The position numbers and the translations under genes were made by a program. Source: Paramacrobiotus metropolitanus (Eukaryota > Tardigrada > Eutardigrada > Parachela > Macrobiotidae). Taken from it: 64,000 nucleotides of DNA. A model generated the notes under the pieces. It was not told the origin of the DNA. It saw only the letters and a list, made by a program, of their open reading frames with translations, and ran no database searches. Positions 1-12,692 of this stretch are shown here, piece by piece (within the stretch, counting starts at the first letter, position 1; every line of letters begins with the position of its first letter). The stretch covers positions 26,493-90,492 of the forward strand of contig NW_026570475.1 in NCBI RefSeq assembly GCF_019649055.1, read 5' to 3'.

Positions 1-2807
1 TTCTCCTACCAGTAAGACACAATCATTTGGATCTAACATTTTTTAGATTATAAAAGCAGCACACGTTATTCGCTGACCTTTCGGTCACATATTGAAAGTT
101 TGTATTTGACGGTTCAGTGGCTGACTGAATGTGTCTGCGATGCAAATTATCGCAACCATTTGGTTTCTACTGACCCTCTTGAAACCGCGCATTCTTACAT
201 TTAGCTGATTTTGTTTGAGAACACAAATCGACAGTTTCCGCTACCACAATAAACCCGAAACTCCCACAAAAGCGCACTCCAGATTCCTTGTATGGTATTC
301 TGCTGCTCAGGAAACCCACGAATGTGATGTAAATACGAACTACCCACCCACCCGTGCGTCCTAGTAGACCAATCGCGGAAAGACGGTTTTCAGACCGGCA
401 TGAGCACAGCATACCACCAGTTCCTTCTAAGCCGTACCTGTTAGACCCACACCTTCAGTTCGCGTAATAGGAGTATGGCGCTCATGATTCTCTTCCTATA
501 GAAGTCGCGGCCGAAATTTTCATCGTTCCTTTGCAGTTTACATGTGCTTGCTTACACAAGGCGCGCATTCTTGGTTCACTAAACTATACAGTTCATCAAA
601 GAAATAATAAATTTCATCCGTGGTTATAACAACTGAATCTAAATACAGCCTATCGCAAAAAAACAAGGATTTGCTTGAACTGCGCATACGTTTGTTTGAC
701 AAACTGCCGCAGTTGTTTCCTTCTTTTGTATACGTATATGCTGCACTGAGCTATTAACATCGACCTGTGGACTGATGGGAATGAAGCTGTCAAGGTGATC
801 TACGCTACACGGCCAGAGCAAGGTCCTAAAGTTCAGAAACATTGGAAGGATGACATTTAATAATACATTGGTTGGAAATATGTATATATATGCGCACAGT
901 ATGCTACCGGTCACCACCACAAGCGTGCCTTTGTACCGATCGCTCAACGGCTGATTGATCTCGACATGCCAGTTTACTACGCAGCTCTCCGCGCTCGCAA
1001 GACAATCATTCTCTCGCCAGATGCCTATGTCCGGTGTCCACATCACGATACTCCACATCATGGTATCATTCAGAATATCAGAACATAGACTATCCCCCCG
1101 TAGAAACCTGTGAAAGCATGGAACTCTAAGGCGTAGAGCAAGCCTCAATTAACAGTTGTACCTGAAGCCGAAGAATGTACTGCACTCTAAGCTATGGTGC
1201 CGTCGCCCATCAAGCCCATTTACTTACCCTTCGTCTCACGATGGAGGCCACATTCAAGCAGATTTTAAAGAGCTCTTTTTTCGGAATGATTTTCGAAAAG
1301 GTGAAAACTGCAGTGGCCACAACAAGCAAATCAATGAAATTATGCTGCCATCGCCCATCGGTACCGTATTTCGGGTTGCGGACTGGAGTTGAAAACATAC
1401 CCACACACTAAGACAGAAACGGCAACAGGGCAAGGCAGCATAGTGCTACATAAGATGTTTGTGTTATGTAAGAGGACCTGTTTATTGATGGATGACCATC
1501 ACCTCACCCAGCATATCGGAGTGCAGTCCGGAAACGCTTCCCGGAATGGCAAGAGGCCCCGCGATTCTCTGACGGGCGTCTCATACCCGTAACAGAACAA
1601 AGGTTCGTCGGTCGGAGAAATAACGTCCAGGTTTCCCACGAACGATTGAGACGTCATCCGTTGAAGCTACCGTCCCTGGGGCACAAGACAGGACTGCGGG
1701 CACGTCATCGTCAGCCGGTGGCGGATCTGTGGGCGCGGAAATACGTTTCGAGAGGGAAGTAGCAGTCCGCGGCCGATGGTGGGGCGTGCGAGAACAAGCC
1801 GCCGGATCCGCTGTGGATGGCGGCCTTCTTCGTCTCTTTTCCCGCTCCAGGGGTAAAATCCAGGGAAGGCCCGCGGCAGGCTCGGCAGAACGTGTGCGTT
1901 GACTTCATCCATGATGACCACTATCTAGATTTATTGAGATGGAAATGATAAGACCGTCCCATTTGCGATGTTTCAGAAACTTGTAATGAGCAATGGCTCT
2001 AACAAGATCGCATATACAGCAGATGTAAGACAACTGAGCAGCGACCATATTTCCTAGAGGCCTCTTTGCCGAATACACTCAACATTTTTTGAAGCTTACA
2101 GCGGAGGCCAGGGAGATCCTTTTCCAATTTATTTTGATACATAGATGCAAGAATGGTTATGCCGATGGTTCAAGTCAAACAGGTAATGGAAACAGCCATC
2201 TGCAATGCAAGGGGACCGCTTATTTTGATATCAAAAAATAAACTGAAGTTGTTGCGATTATCATCAACTTTGAGTAATTAAACAGCACTTCTGCTGCCCG
2301 AATACCTAGCCCCTCGTCCGTAGGTCTGGATATCATTGTCAAGCGTCTGCTCATGGCTGGTGTAGCTATGCTACTCCAGCAAAAATTCTTTTCGAAGATC
2401 GGTTGAATTTTAAAGATCTATGGACACCACGCTCATCTAGTCAGCCTTCACGAGGCATTAGTCGCTTGTACACATGGGAGCTTTGGCCGTCCATGCTCAA
2501 TCTACTGCCTTGGATGGCCGTATTTACTATGCCCTACATGTTAGTGGTTGAAAGTAATAGCTGATCATATAATTGTTGTAAGCAGAGGTCAAGTAGAAAA
2601 TTATTGTATTGCCATGCAATAGTGTAGGTACCTCATTGCGAAGAAAAGAATGCCGACGGGGTATAAGGATTTCAACTGGAATTGTTTTCCAAGAGTTGTG
2701 GAAAGCCGGAAGATTCCGCAAAAAGAAGAGAATATGGCTAAATATATAGTAGCTTCCGTTGGGAACGCAGCCAGGGCAGGAGATCTGCCACCAATTAGCC
2801 AGATTAA
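1..2807. other. No recognisable gene
   Basis: Mixed-composition DNA with only short open frames on both strands, none with a motif, repeat or family resemblance that I can support. The longest, about 169 codons on the minus strand near 0.64-1.15 kb, has no recognisable domain. Confidence 0.5.
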
Positions 2808-2960
2808 GGCGATCTGTATTACGGGCTTAAGGTGCAATGGCAGCCCGTCAAAAAGTTTACTAACTGTCTCATTTTCCGTCGCAGACGGGTTGATCGTACT
2901 GACATAGTTTAATACGTGAATAACGTATGACAATGGGTCCTTAGTACTCCTTACTAGCAA
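2808..2960 (-). pseudogene. Ty3/Gypsy-like gag fragment
   Basis: About 50 codons resemble the gag relic at 22.5-22.7 kb in this window. Both share a block reading V-S-K-L-F-D-G-L-P, preceded by a pattern of alternating tyrosines and hydrophobic residues (Y-V-I-H-V-L-N-Y here, Y-Y-A-N-V-M-R-Y there) and a short Ser/Glu-rich linker. In intact elements this region is part of the capsid domain. Similarity ends abruptly toward the C-terminus and no RNA-binding zinc knuckle or pol follows, so this is a short, dead piece. The call rests on comparison inside the window. Confidence 0.45.
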
Positions 2961-5900
2961 ACATTTTAGCGGACGTTGGTTATGTTTTCCTTTACTGTTT
3001 CTAGCAGTGGTGTACGACCTTTAATAAGTATCGTTGTACAAGTAGTACCCAAACTTACTACCAAAACAGAACGTCATTATAACAGAAAAACTTCCTCTAT
3101 GCTATCCTGATAGGGGAGCGTACCCATTACACAAATCGCGTTTCCCCGTTGTATTTGCATAGATATTCGCTGCTTAAAAAACTCTTTCGCTCTCTTCTGG
3201 CCAGTGGAAGTCACCATACATTTCTAGCAGTAGCTTCGCTTCGGTCTTATAGTGCTAGCCTAAAGCGGTGCACTTTCCTAGTATTTGGGAGCTACGATCG
3301 GAACTACTGCTAGCGTGATTATCTCCCTAAAATCTCATTATCGTAACACTTTCCACCTGCACGGAGACTGTGCTCTGTCTGTTGCCACGAATGCAGCGAA
3401 GTTTCTAATGCAACGAAAGCAGAAACTGCAAGCAGAACTCGGACTTTCAGTAAGAAGCACTTACACAGGAAATTAGCCAACGATAATGTATCATATGATT
3501 GCTGAACACCACACAACACATAGTACGTGAATTGACACCATATGGAAAAATGCTTGTAACGGTGATGAGAAAAGTCCCTATTCGCATCAAAAACACAGGA
3601 AATGAAGAGAAATTCCAGAAAGTCTCTCGTGGCTGGCCCTACCGGGAACATCACCCTGTGGACCAATGAAACATTTATCCACAGTTTTGGAGAACAGATG
3701 ACAACCGGGAAAAATTTCAAGATCTTTATTGTGGATGCAATGGTTACACTCGAAAGATTGAACTGAGCTCGGGGGATTTTTTTGTCCTCTTTCCGTAACA
3801 CCGGGAACAGAAACGACTTGAGAAGAAATTAAGATGAAGGTAATTTAAAATAGAAGTACATTTAAAATCGCACCGTGGAATGGGAATTTTTTGAAAACTA
3901 AACAGATTTTGGATAAGTAATGAAACACTGGAACGTACGCAAAGAAGGGCAATAAGGAATGAAGAATTTGAAGACTTCTTACTGCGCCTAGAAAAAAAAG
4001 AAGGAAATCGGCAGGATACAAATCAGATGATTCAAATACACGCATATTCTTGGAGCTTGTTTATAATAAGACGGATAATTCTAAGATCAGATGGGCAAAT
4101 ATTTTCCAGTTCTTTTCCATCACGACGGTTAGACAAATAATTAGGAATTATATGCAAGATGGCTTTTTCTAATGTGCATAGAACGTATCGGGTTGCCACT
4201 AATAAATGTGCCAATGCTTTTTCCGGTGATACATTTTGAGAAAGAATAAAGTCACAGGAGCTCAGAAGATTATAAATCTCTAACCTAAAGAACGAATTTA
4301 ACCTAAAGAATTTAACCTAAAGAACGACTTGACCGAAAATGAAGGAATGCAAGTCTGACAACCACAGTATCCGATACACTAGGATTACTCCTTTTTATCT
4401 CTAGCTGTCGCTGCACTGAAGGCGGGACCATAATCGACGGGAAAATCAGATGACTTCTGTCAATGCACCGCAACCACTTCTGCCTTTGGCTGTTTAACCT
4501 TTGTGATCTCGCACTATATGGCACCAATCAGATAATAACAGCATGACCACATGCATCCGCTGAAACAAATCAAATATCTCGATTCCACGATCGATACGTA
4601 CGTGCGTGCTGGAATATTTATGTGCAACAGGATTATTAGAATATTAAATTTAAGTTTGCAGCAAGGGATCGAGCATTATCCGCGTGATGTGATCGAATAA
4701 CAAAAGCCACTACATGAAACATGAAATTAATGTACTTAATTAAATACAGTTCCAATTTTCTGTGTGTCACAGTGAAAGTGCATGTGGGGAAAGGTCATAT
4801 AAAAGAGTACGCGCTTGAATCCAAAAAAAATTATGGTATACACGTGCAACAATTGGAACAATTAACTGAGATTTAAACAACGACCTAATAAAAAGACGCT
4901 GCCTTTTTGTTGCGTCCTGGAGTTTCTGTTACGCTTGTAGAATGAAATTGCTGCAGCGAGGGACCTGCGGTTTGAATTAATTTAGATTCACAATTTATGT
5001 ACGGTTGCCAAAAGCAATATTATATGATCAAATAAGAACTGAGCGCTCGATCACGCAACGGGCCGGACGTTTCATATTGGGCTCAGATTATTAAAATATT
5101 GGGCTCAGATGTATTGGCAGCTTTTGGCTTCCTAAAGCTTTTCTAAGTTGTCTACGAATTCGGAACTCATTCAGAATAACGAAGCGAAGAACAGTAAGTA
5201 CTGTACTGATCGTCTAAAAGAAAAGCCCCATAGCGCACAACAACGTGTTTGGCGTAAAATATATCGACGACGACGATAGCTTTCACTCAACAAGTTGTTG
5301 ATCCATAAATCCGCCATTTCACTATAGCTTTTGGTTTTCGTCCGTCGAAAGATAGATAAGCTTTCGGTTTTAAGGGCCCAGTTCTTAGGTCTACAGGTTC
5401 GCACTGCTATTTTCCGGCGGCAATGCTGCATCACATATCCGCATCGAGCGGGCAATTTTGGGATCGCAAAACCGTGCGACATTTTGCTTTATGGTGTGCT
5501 TTCATTCCAGTCTGTAACTTTACTTTGCAGTTTGCACTTTACCTATAAATGTATTGCCTACCGAATTCAGTGCTTCAAATTAATAAAAAAATTAAAAAAG
5601 TTCATGTAATTAACGATTAATTTGAAACAGTTAATTAACGCTACAGTTGCAAGTTAATTAACGTCAGCCGGTCAGCGAATTAATCAATACTCTATACAGT
5701 GTACACCATTTATCCGCAAAATTTTGAATTCTAATGAACATGTTAATAATTAATTAATTTTAATTAGACATTTTAACACGTCGTGGTAACTTATAAGTTA
5801 TGTTAGAGACTTCTGCGCCCTACGCGCACTTTCTGGTTTACGCTACCACTAATTACAATGTTATTAACCAGTTATTACGATTGTGCACGTAGCAATGTCG

Positions 5901-5972
5901 ACGATACCCGATAGGCGTTAGAGTACTTTATTAAGTTACAATTAACAAGTTAATTGTTGTTAATTGTTGGGC
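2961..5972. other. No recognisable gene
   Basis: AT-rich, especially 5.55-5.95 kb, where TTAATTAA-like tracts are frequent. Open frames up to about 160 codons show no domain or motif. I see nothing to annotate. Confidence 0.5.
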
Positions 5973-5997
5973 GGCCAACAATTGTTAATTGTTGGCC
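5973..5997. repeat. Short palindrome at a retroelement truncation point
   Basis: An 11-bp perfect inverted repeat (ggccaacaatt and its complement) around a 3-base centre. It is preceded by near-copies of the same ttaattgttgg word at 5.95-5.97 kb. It lies where the 5'-truncated retrotransposon copy begins, so it may be a by-product of the insertion. Confidence 0.6.
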
Positions 5998-6288
5998 GAA
6001 GACTGCAAACGCCGTAAATACGCCTACGTGGAAAGGATGGGTTACCTGTTTTTCGCCTTGGCAGTCAAAACTTTTGGCACATTCGGTTCGGATTTTATGG
6101 AGCTTATTCGTTTCGCTGGCAGAAAGATTCGCGACGTGACAGGGGAACCTCATTCTACCGCATTTCTGAAGCAGAGATTAAGTCTAGCAGTAGTGAAAGG
6201 AAATGCTGCTGCTGTTTTGGGCACGTTGAATATTCGCCTTAGGATTTTCGACGGCGATAACGATTTTGGCTGTTTTTTTAACGTTTGA
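5989..6288 (+). pseudogene. 5'-truncated copy of the window's non-LTR retrotransposon
   Basis: About 97 codons match the last about 100 residues of the large reverse-transcriptase ORF at 12.69-15.55 kb. Both share K-I-R-D-[VL]-T-G-E, S-T-A-F-L-K-Q-R, S-L-A-V-V-K-G-N-A and the terminal D-F-G-C-F-F-N-V just before the stop. The reverse transcriptase and most of the endonuclease region are absent, the usual result of incomplete reverse transcription in non-LTR elements. A candidate polyadenylation signal (aataaa, about 6351) follows the stop, so the 3' tail probably ends near 6.36 kb. The copy is on the opposite strand from the long one and differs at many residues, so it is not a recent duplicate. 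Confidence 0.85.
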
Positions 6289-6664
6289 ATTTGTATCATT
6301 TTGAGTAGTGTTACGCGAATGCACTTTTTGTTATATTGATGGCCTTTGCCCAATAAAACCATTGTTGTTAATGTTAGCTGGAGGGTATGCCTCCCGCTCT
6401 TTTCTTTTCTCCCGCCGTAGCGCGTTACGTGAGCCACGAGAGATGCCGCTGCGCGCTGTCGTGGCCCTTAGATCAAAGCGGCCGCCGGTGCGCTTGCGTG
6501 TGCTGTTTGCGCCCGGCACTGTTCCTGTGCCCGCATTTGGTTTTGCGTTTCTGTTTCGACATCCAGTTGTCCTTGCATTTCTGTATCGTGTGCGCGCGAG
6601 TGATCTGTTCTTTTAAAGAAAACTTTACCCAGTTCTTTCGATAACTGAATACAACAGCTGGAAG

Positions 6665-7233
6665 ATGCCACCCAAACGTTCAGGACGCGGCAGACCGTTG
6701 GGACGCGGGAGACCGACACAGGTTTCTGCGAGTCGCGGCCGTAAACGAATAGCCAGCGCACCTCCTCCCGCACAAAACCGTCTCCGCTCACAGGTGACAA
6801 TACCGCCGTCAACGACATTTCCACCTAGCACGAACGACCTTCTGAAGAACATCAGTGATCAAGTCCAGGCGCTTAATGAAAGAATTACATCCGTGGAAAG
6901 AGTGCAGCGCATGGACCTCTTACCGTGAACGCTGGTCCCAGCCGAACACTGTCTCCCTCATCGAATCGTGTTTTTGCAGGTAACAGTAAGCAACCAATTG
7001 CTGAAATCACTATTGAACAGACACCTGAACCCAAAAACATCTACGAACGACTTGGCCCGTCTGTGTATCGAGACCTGCGAGCGGTGAACCCCAAGCTGCG
7101 CGACGCCTTGCTTGATCACTCGCAGTTTGTGGACTTTGCGGATTTGCTGCCACGAAATAGAGTGCCTTCCAAGCGGCAGCAGACGGGTACTAAGATGACA
7201 CACGACCCTACCACCAGACGGGTGCTAAGATGA
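6665..7233 (+). pseudogene. Gag-like retroelement protein, split by a frameshift
   Basis: Two overlapping frames give a plausible broken protein. The first (6665-6928, 87 codons) starts at an ATG with a strongly basic Arg/Gly/Pro segment like AT-hook repeats (G-R-G-R-P twice). A Pro/Ser-rich linker and a heptad-like helix (D-L-L-K-N-I-S-D-Q-V-Q-A-L) follow. The second frame begins at 6925 and includes D-A-L-L-D-H-S-Q-F-V-D-F-A-D-L-L-P, the sort of short conserved block I associate with gag-like ORFs of tyrosine-recombinase and related retroelements. It runs into a 35-bp tandem duplication. No zinc knuckle, recombinase or reverse transcriptase follows. Family assignment is uncertain. Confidence 0.4.
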
Positions 7234-7247
7234 CACACGACCCTACC
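7181..7247. repeat. 35-bp tandem duplication
   Basis: Two adjacent copies beginning agacgggt, with one difference in the shared part (a/g in agacgggtRctaag). It lies at the end of the gag-like reading frame and disrupts it. Confidence 0.9.
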
Positions 7248-8644
7248 TGCAAAAGTGCTTGTCGAAAGCGTTGAATTATGGCTAACGGAGCCTACATTCC
7301 CCATGTTGGAGTAGAATATTTGCTCACAACTCGTCTTCTCCTGTCACAATCGTGCTAATTTAAGTAACATTAATTACCTTGAGGTTGTGCATTTGCATCG
7401 TCAGTATATGCCATTTTTAATAGAAAAGCGAAATAGTTTTTTTACTTTACTTAACTCAGATGTATTATGTACGTACCTGCTTCAACTTCAGCGCTGGTAA
7501 CTTCCGGGCAGACTTCTTTGGCCATAGCGGATAAAAACGTTCTGTTAAAAATAACGCTTTGGTTTAAATCTTCCTCGTCGATATAGTTTATACAGCCGGT
7601 ATTCGGCGTGGAAATTGCACGGGAATCAATTTCTCGGAGGCACAATGTTGGAATTAGAACGGTTTGAAATTTGGAAAGTTTAAGTCATCATGCAGTGAAA
7701 AATTTTCAACTGATTGGTTACATGCGGCGGCACAATGACCACCGACCATCCATCTTAAGATTTGCGTTTCCCATATTTCATAGCTTTTCAGACTCCGTTA
7801 TTGGCCGCACGTGCGCTTGTATTATATGGGGTTGCAATACGATTTTAATTTGCTGTGTGCTTCGTGAAAATCGGCGAAGCGGATTAGAAACGAGTATTGC
7901 ACACTTATGCCTATTTATTCGGGATCAGTGGTTTCGGCGTGTTGGGACCAAGATTTACCAAAACGTTTTATTCCAACTGCAAGTGTCGTTACCGGTCAGT
8001 GATACAGTTCTAGGTATTCTCGTGAAGGTTAACCGTACGAACAGGTAGAGCAACTTTCCCGCTGGACAGCAAATTTATTGCGATTACTAACGATAACTGA
8101 TTGACCTTTCAACTCCATGGAATTGAACCGATTGGCAATAATCACGGCTGCCACATAAAAAAAAATAAAATCCTTTTATTTTGACATTACCAACAAATAG
8201 CACATCAGTACTGAAATATAAGGGCAAAGAGAAAACAACATATTAAATTATTGATGAAGTACTGAATTGTATCTTTATTTGCGAAATAGGACGCAAGCGC
8301 GGTGGAAGAAAGGCCCGGCATGCTGCAAACTAATTTTTATTAGCTGAACAATTTCGGGTTTTTCTTTACACCATTGGCTTGAGAAAAATTGGTGCAAGTC
8401 CGTAAACGGACGAGACTGATGAAGGACGGCTGCAACGAAGTTCAGAAACAGAGCTTTTGACATAATGCTAGGGCCACTTGGATCAAACATATACGCGCTC
8501 ATTCTGGATCCAGTTTAGAAGAAAAAAGCATTGCACTATATAATCAATTGAAAACAGCCAGAATGCAAAAAAAAACAAATCTTACCACGATTAGACAGAA
8601 CCATGATGGCGGCGTGTCGGTACTTAAGCGTGTCCCGCATATGC
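7248..8644. other. No recognisable gene
   Basis: Open frames up to 125 codons without domain resemblance. An A-rich run lies at about 8158-8170. Confidence 0.5.
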
Positions 8645-8714
8645 TGATTACTAGGCTTGATAGGGATAAAACTAGGCTTCATGGCTTGATTACTAGGCTT
8701 GATAGGGATAAAAC
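8645..8714. repeat. Direct repeat, 28 bp with 42-bp period
   Basis: The block tgattactaggcttgatag and its continuation to ggataaaac occurs at 8645-8672 and again at 8687-8714. Part of it (actaggctt) occurs a third time in the spacer. It appears to be a local tandem slippage product. Confidence 0.85.
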
Positions 8715-11364
8715 CTTTACGGCTGAGTGCGACCAGTAATTCTTTAACATTGGCAAATCCTAGAGACTCAGCCAGCGATTCAAGATTCCACTGATCGCAA
8801 AAGCGTCTTCCTGGTTTGTTAATGTTATTTATTGCAGCGTCGAATGCACGGGAGTATCTAACGTCCGCCAGGTCAGCAAAACTTTAGTGATGAGATCAAG
8901 GGAAGTGATGTACCGAAGCGCAGGGAAAGAAAGGTTTTCCAGAGCATTCACAGCCTTTTTAGCGGCCGAAGGAAACCTCCTCACGAATTCGTCAGAAAAC
9001 GATTGAAGATGTGAGCACTGCTGCTCAACAAGAAATTCCACTAGAATCAATTGGCACCTGCTTCGATTCCTCGTACTGAATGGGTAGAAGTGGTCGACCC
9101 ACTTTGCTGGGCAGGAGGCACATTCTCTACGCTGACCGTAGAAGGATAACATGGCCCCCGGTCTTTGACTGGTATCTGTTTGAAGTTGATGAACCGGGGC
9201 ATACCGGTCAACCTACCCATACAAGGCGAAAATTTCACGCATGCACGCTCAACGGTGGAAAAATGGCGAATCCAACGGCTGGCTTGAGCGTTATGCAAGC
9301 CGGCGTAACAGGTGCACGCTGCAGCAAGTGCACACAGATCGCCCGTGTCCAGACAAAGAGCATCAGAGACACAGCGCAGACTGGGTAAATACACCAAGCC
9401 ATCATGGAAGGAGGAATCAACAGCGGATTTCTCGTAAAGAAGATGGCACGCGACGGCTGATTTCAGCACGCTCGTGGAGAACACACGCTCGTGTACCGCA
9501 AAGCCAAACATTTGAAAGAGGCGGCTGTGGGGCAGCACCCGCCCGTCTGTATATATGTACTCTCGTCACGCAACCAGAAGTGGGGCAGAACCTTATACAC
9601 TCACACTACTGCTACGTATACAACCGCCCTTTTGTAGCGGCGAGCCGGCACACACATGTAGATGGAAAGATCCCGCTGACGTCAGTGGATGTCAGCGGGG
9701 AAACATGCACTGCGCACGCGGGATCATACACTCCCGGCGTGCTATCGATCCATTCCGGCAAATACCGTCTGTAAGGAAAACCCTGCGGCTAAGCCGCCTA
9801 CACATATATAGCACTACTTCCGTTCTCGTAAAATCGATATATAACCTCATGCGATGACATCACTTACGCACACGCACATCCATTCATACATGTATGTAGG
9901 ACGAAGCCTACAACACGATGACTGCACACAAAGTGGTCATCGTTGGCCCGGTGATGGAAATGGCCTCATCCGGCAGCGCGCTGTCTTGCTACTCTCCATG
10001 CTTGCAGCCTAACAATACATCGAGTAAAAGTTCCCAAATGTTTTCCGAGTGACCGGTTATACACAAATTAACTGAACGTAATAGTGAAGGATTTGACATC
10101 TTCGGCGGATGACCTGCGGACCAATCAGAAATTTTTAACAAATAAGGCAACATATGATGCCCACCTGAAGGTATATTTTGTTGGCCTTTGCTTTTTTGCA
10201 ACTATTTATGGCCGAATCATTTCATATTTATTTTATTTAGCTTGTGGGGGTGAATTTCCCACGGTGGGGATGTGGGAGGGGGGGGGGGTTCAGCCAGTAT
10301 CAAGGCCTAGTCAATGGTATTACTGACGCTCAGTACTATGCTGACCTCCACGCAGAAATGCGCCAAAAAATAAGTATATGAGGGCTCATGTTTTGTCTCA
10401 TGGATTTTCCATACCGAGGGACTGCAGATTTTCAAAAGCTCGAACCAGTCTGTCTGGCCATTGTTTGCGTCTCTGTGTTAACTCGCATCTGGGCGCATCT
10501 CCGTTTTTTTAACGGACAAAATCATAAACATTTACCTTCGGCAAGGACTGAACAAGCCGCACATGGAACGCATTGTGGAGGAAGTGAGATCTCAGATTAA
10601 CAGCATTAACGAAATGGGACGCATAACTTAGCGAAACTGGTTCGCGAGAGCCAGAAATGCTTTTTTATTAATTTTCCCAAAACACAATGTCAAGCCAGTA
10701 AGACAAGAAGAAGATTCCAGCACCTGAAGAACGCAAAAGCCTCGGTTTGAGTTGAGCTTATGGAACTCTTTCGCCGAAAACTATATTTCAACAACTAAAC
10801 TAAAGCCTTTTCGTGATCCAGACCGGGAAGTCCAACCGCTTTAAGAAAGTTGAGCATTTTGGCCGCCAGAAAATTGCTCAAGAAAATTGTGGGAAATGTG
10901 CGTCCAAACGAGGAGCACTAACGTACTCCACGTGGGAATCAAAGTAAACCAAAAAGTCCTGTCCGGATATGTGGTAAGAATGTAATCATATAAGCTTGAA
11001 GCCAGAACTGCAGAGTTGCTAAGGATGGCATTATTGAGCCTAACATTTATGCTGCACCTACAGATTAGGTCACCCAGAACTGACTTGGTTTACACTTGTG
11101 TCTCCTTGCGCGACGGTTTGCGCTTTCCTTAGGCCAACGATGACCCCAAAATTTGCAAAGCAGAGGATTGGAGGGATCATTTGGATCTGGTTCAAGCGGG
11201 AAGAGCTCACTACAACAAGCTGATATGGCGCAGCGAACAGTTTTACCAACATAATGTGCTTCAGACGCGACGTTATCTGGATTCGGTCGACGATTCTACC
11301 GCGATATATTCCTTCGATTTTGCGCAGCCTGCGTCTATTCCAAATTATCCATAGCAAGTTGGAC
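8715..11364. other. No recognisable gene; one G-rich tract
   Basis: Several overlapping open frames at 9.0-9.9 kb on both strands lack any motif. A G-run cluster at 10263-10288 (gggg, ggg and a run of 11) could form a G-quadruplex on the plus strand. A 9-bp-stem hairpin (cccgctgac / gtcagcggg) lies near 9.67-9.70 kb. Confidence 0.5.
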
Positions 11365-11790
11365 AACTGTACTTCTTAGGTACCATTTATCATACAACAC
11401 GGCAAAACAATCATTAACTGGATATTCACCGTTCGACGTTTCACACGGACGCGAGTGCAGATCACCAGTAGACGTGGCAATGGCTGCACTGCCAACCGCA
11501 GATATTGCACACATGAATGACTGCACAAAGTCTATAATGCAAAACATAACTGACATTCCAAAACTCGCACGCCAGAATATCTTTGAAGCACAAAACTTAT
11601 ACTTGCTCGCTGCACAAGACAAACGAACGCCCCGTGAATTTAAAATCGGAGAATCAGTCTTTTTGTACACACCGGTCGGTCTATCACCAAAGCTAGTATG
11701 CCATTTCCACGGTTCATACCGAATACTTAGCAGACCAAAGAAATTGAATTATACGATTGAGTCTGTGAAAAGAAAAGTGTGTTCCTCATA
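11365..11790 (+). pseudogene. Ty3/Gypsy-like integrase C-terminal fragment
   Basis: In one frame from about 11365, codons show S-Y-N-T-A-K-Q-S-L-T-G-Y-S-P-F followed by H-G-R-E, the standard block after the integrase catalytic core in Ty3/Gypsy elements. Downstream come A-R-Q-N-I, then E-F-K-I-G-E-S-V-F-L-Y-T-P and a G-S-Y-R-I-L segment, which is the GPY/F module that binds DNA outside the catalytic core. The catalytic core itself, RNase H, reverse transcriptase and LTRs are not present beside it. The frame loses resemblance around 11790. Confidence 0.75.
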
Positions 11791-12692
11791 TGTATGTTGC
11801 TCATTGATCAACGGAACGTATCTTAATGCCTGTTTCATGAGCCATTTCGGTGCTCGATCCTCCTCCGGATACTAGGTTCTGAGCCCGCGCAATGCGTGCT
11901 GAGTAAAACGAACCGTCGAGATAGTGTCTTGTGCAGTTCATCGAGCCTTTCCCATCCGTTCGGTGGCCCCGGAGTAGGAGGTGTAACTTCTTTATACGCT
12001 GAACTAGCTGAGTTGTTAACTTGCAGGTAATTAGCATTGTTAATATGTAGTAGTTTTCTTTTTTTATAATAATTTTTAAAAATATCTGCCAACTGCTAAC
12101 CAGTTTCGTTGATGATCTGGACACGGTGCACTGGGGCCACCGACAAGCGGACGTCGTGACCTGCATTACGCACTATGTCATCCTGCATTACAACGAATGC
12201 CGGAGCTGTTCAATTATGTGCAAAGTTTTCTTGTTACCGGGTCCAGAGCCACATGGAATACCCTATCGGTGGAACCGGGGCTACTTCCTCAAGCACAAAG
12301 GCTTTGGACATCGGCGTCTACATAAGATATCTCAATATCACTTTGAAATCGCAGTACGCAGGCAAGATAGTCATATTGTCTGGACCTGTTTATTCTTAGG
12401 TAATCATTCCAGGTTTTATCTAAAAATTTCGGCGCCGACTCGCTCTGATTTCTTATGATTTCTTGACCAAAACGAATTTTATTGTTCTTACGGGTGCTGT
12501 AACCCTTAAGCGGCACATGCTTGAGATCTTGATATCAAACACACACTTGAAGCACAGCCCAGTAACATAGCCCTCCGACTCTCCTTATGTGCCATTGCAT
12601 GCTAGATTTGACGAGCGCCGGCAATCTTAATGAGTGAGCAAACATAGTGCAAGCATAGTTCGGACGCCGGTACACTACTTGCTAGTTAAAAT
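11791..12692. other. No recognisable gene
   Basis: Contains the 3' flank of the minus-strand retrotransposon that ends at 12693. Its 3' untranslated tail probably covers the last 60-100 bases of this stretch, where it loosely resembles the tail of the 6-kb copy. Confidence 0.45.

Noticed and set aside
639-1148. 169-codon minus-strand frame
   Set aside because: No ATG-supported conserved core, no domain and no repeat copy; consistent with chance.
3319-3801. 160-codon minus-strand frame
   Set aside because: No motif or domain; surrounding DNA looks non-coding.
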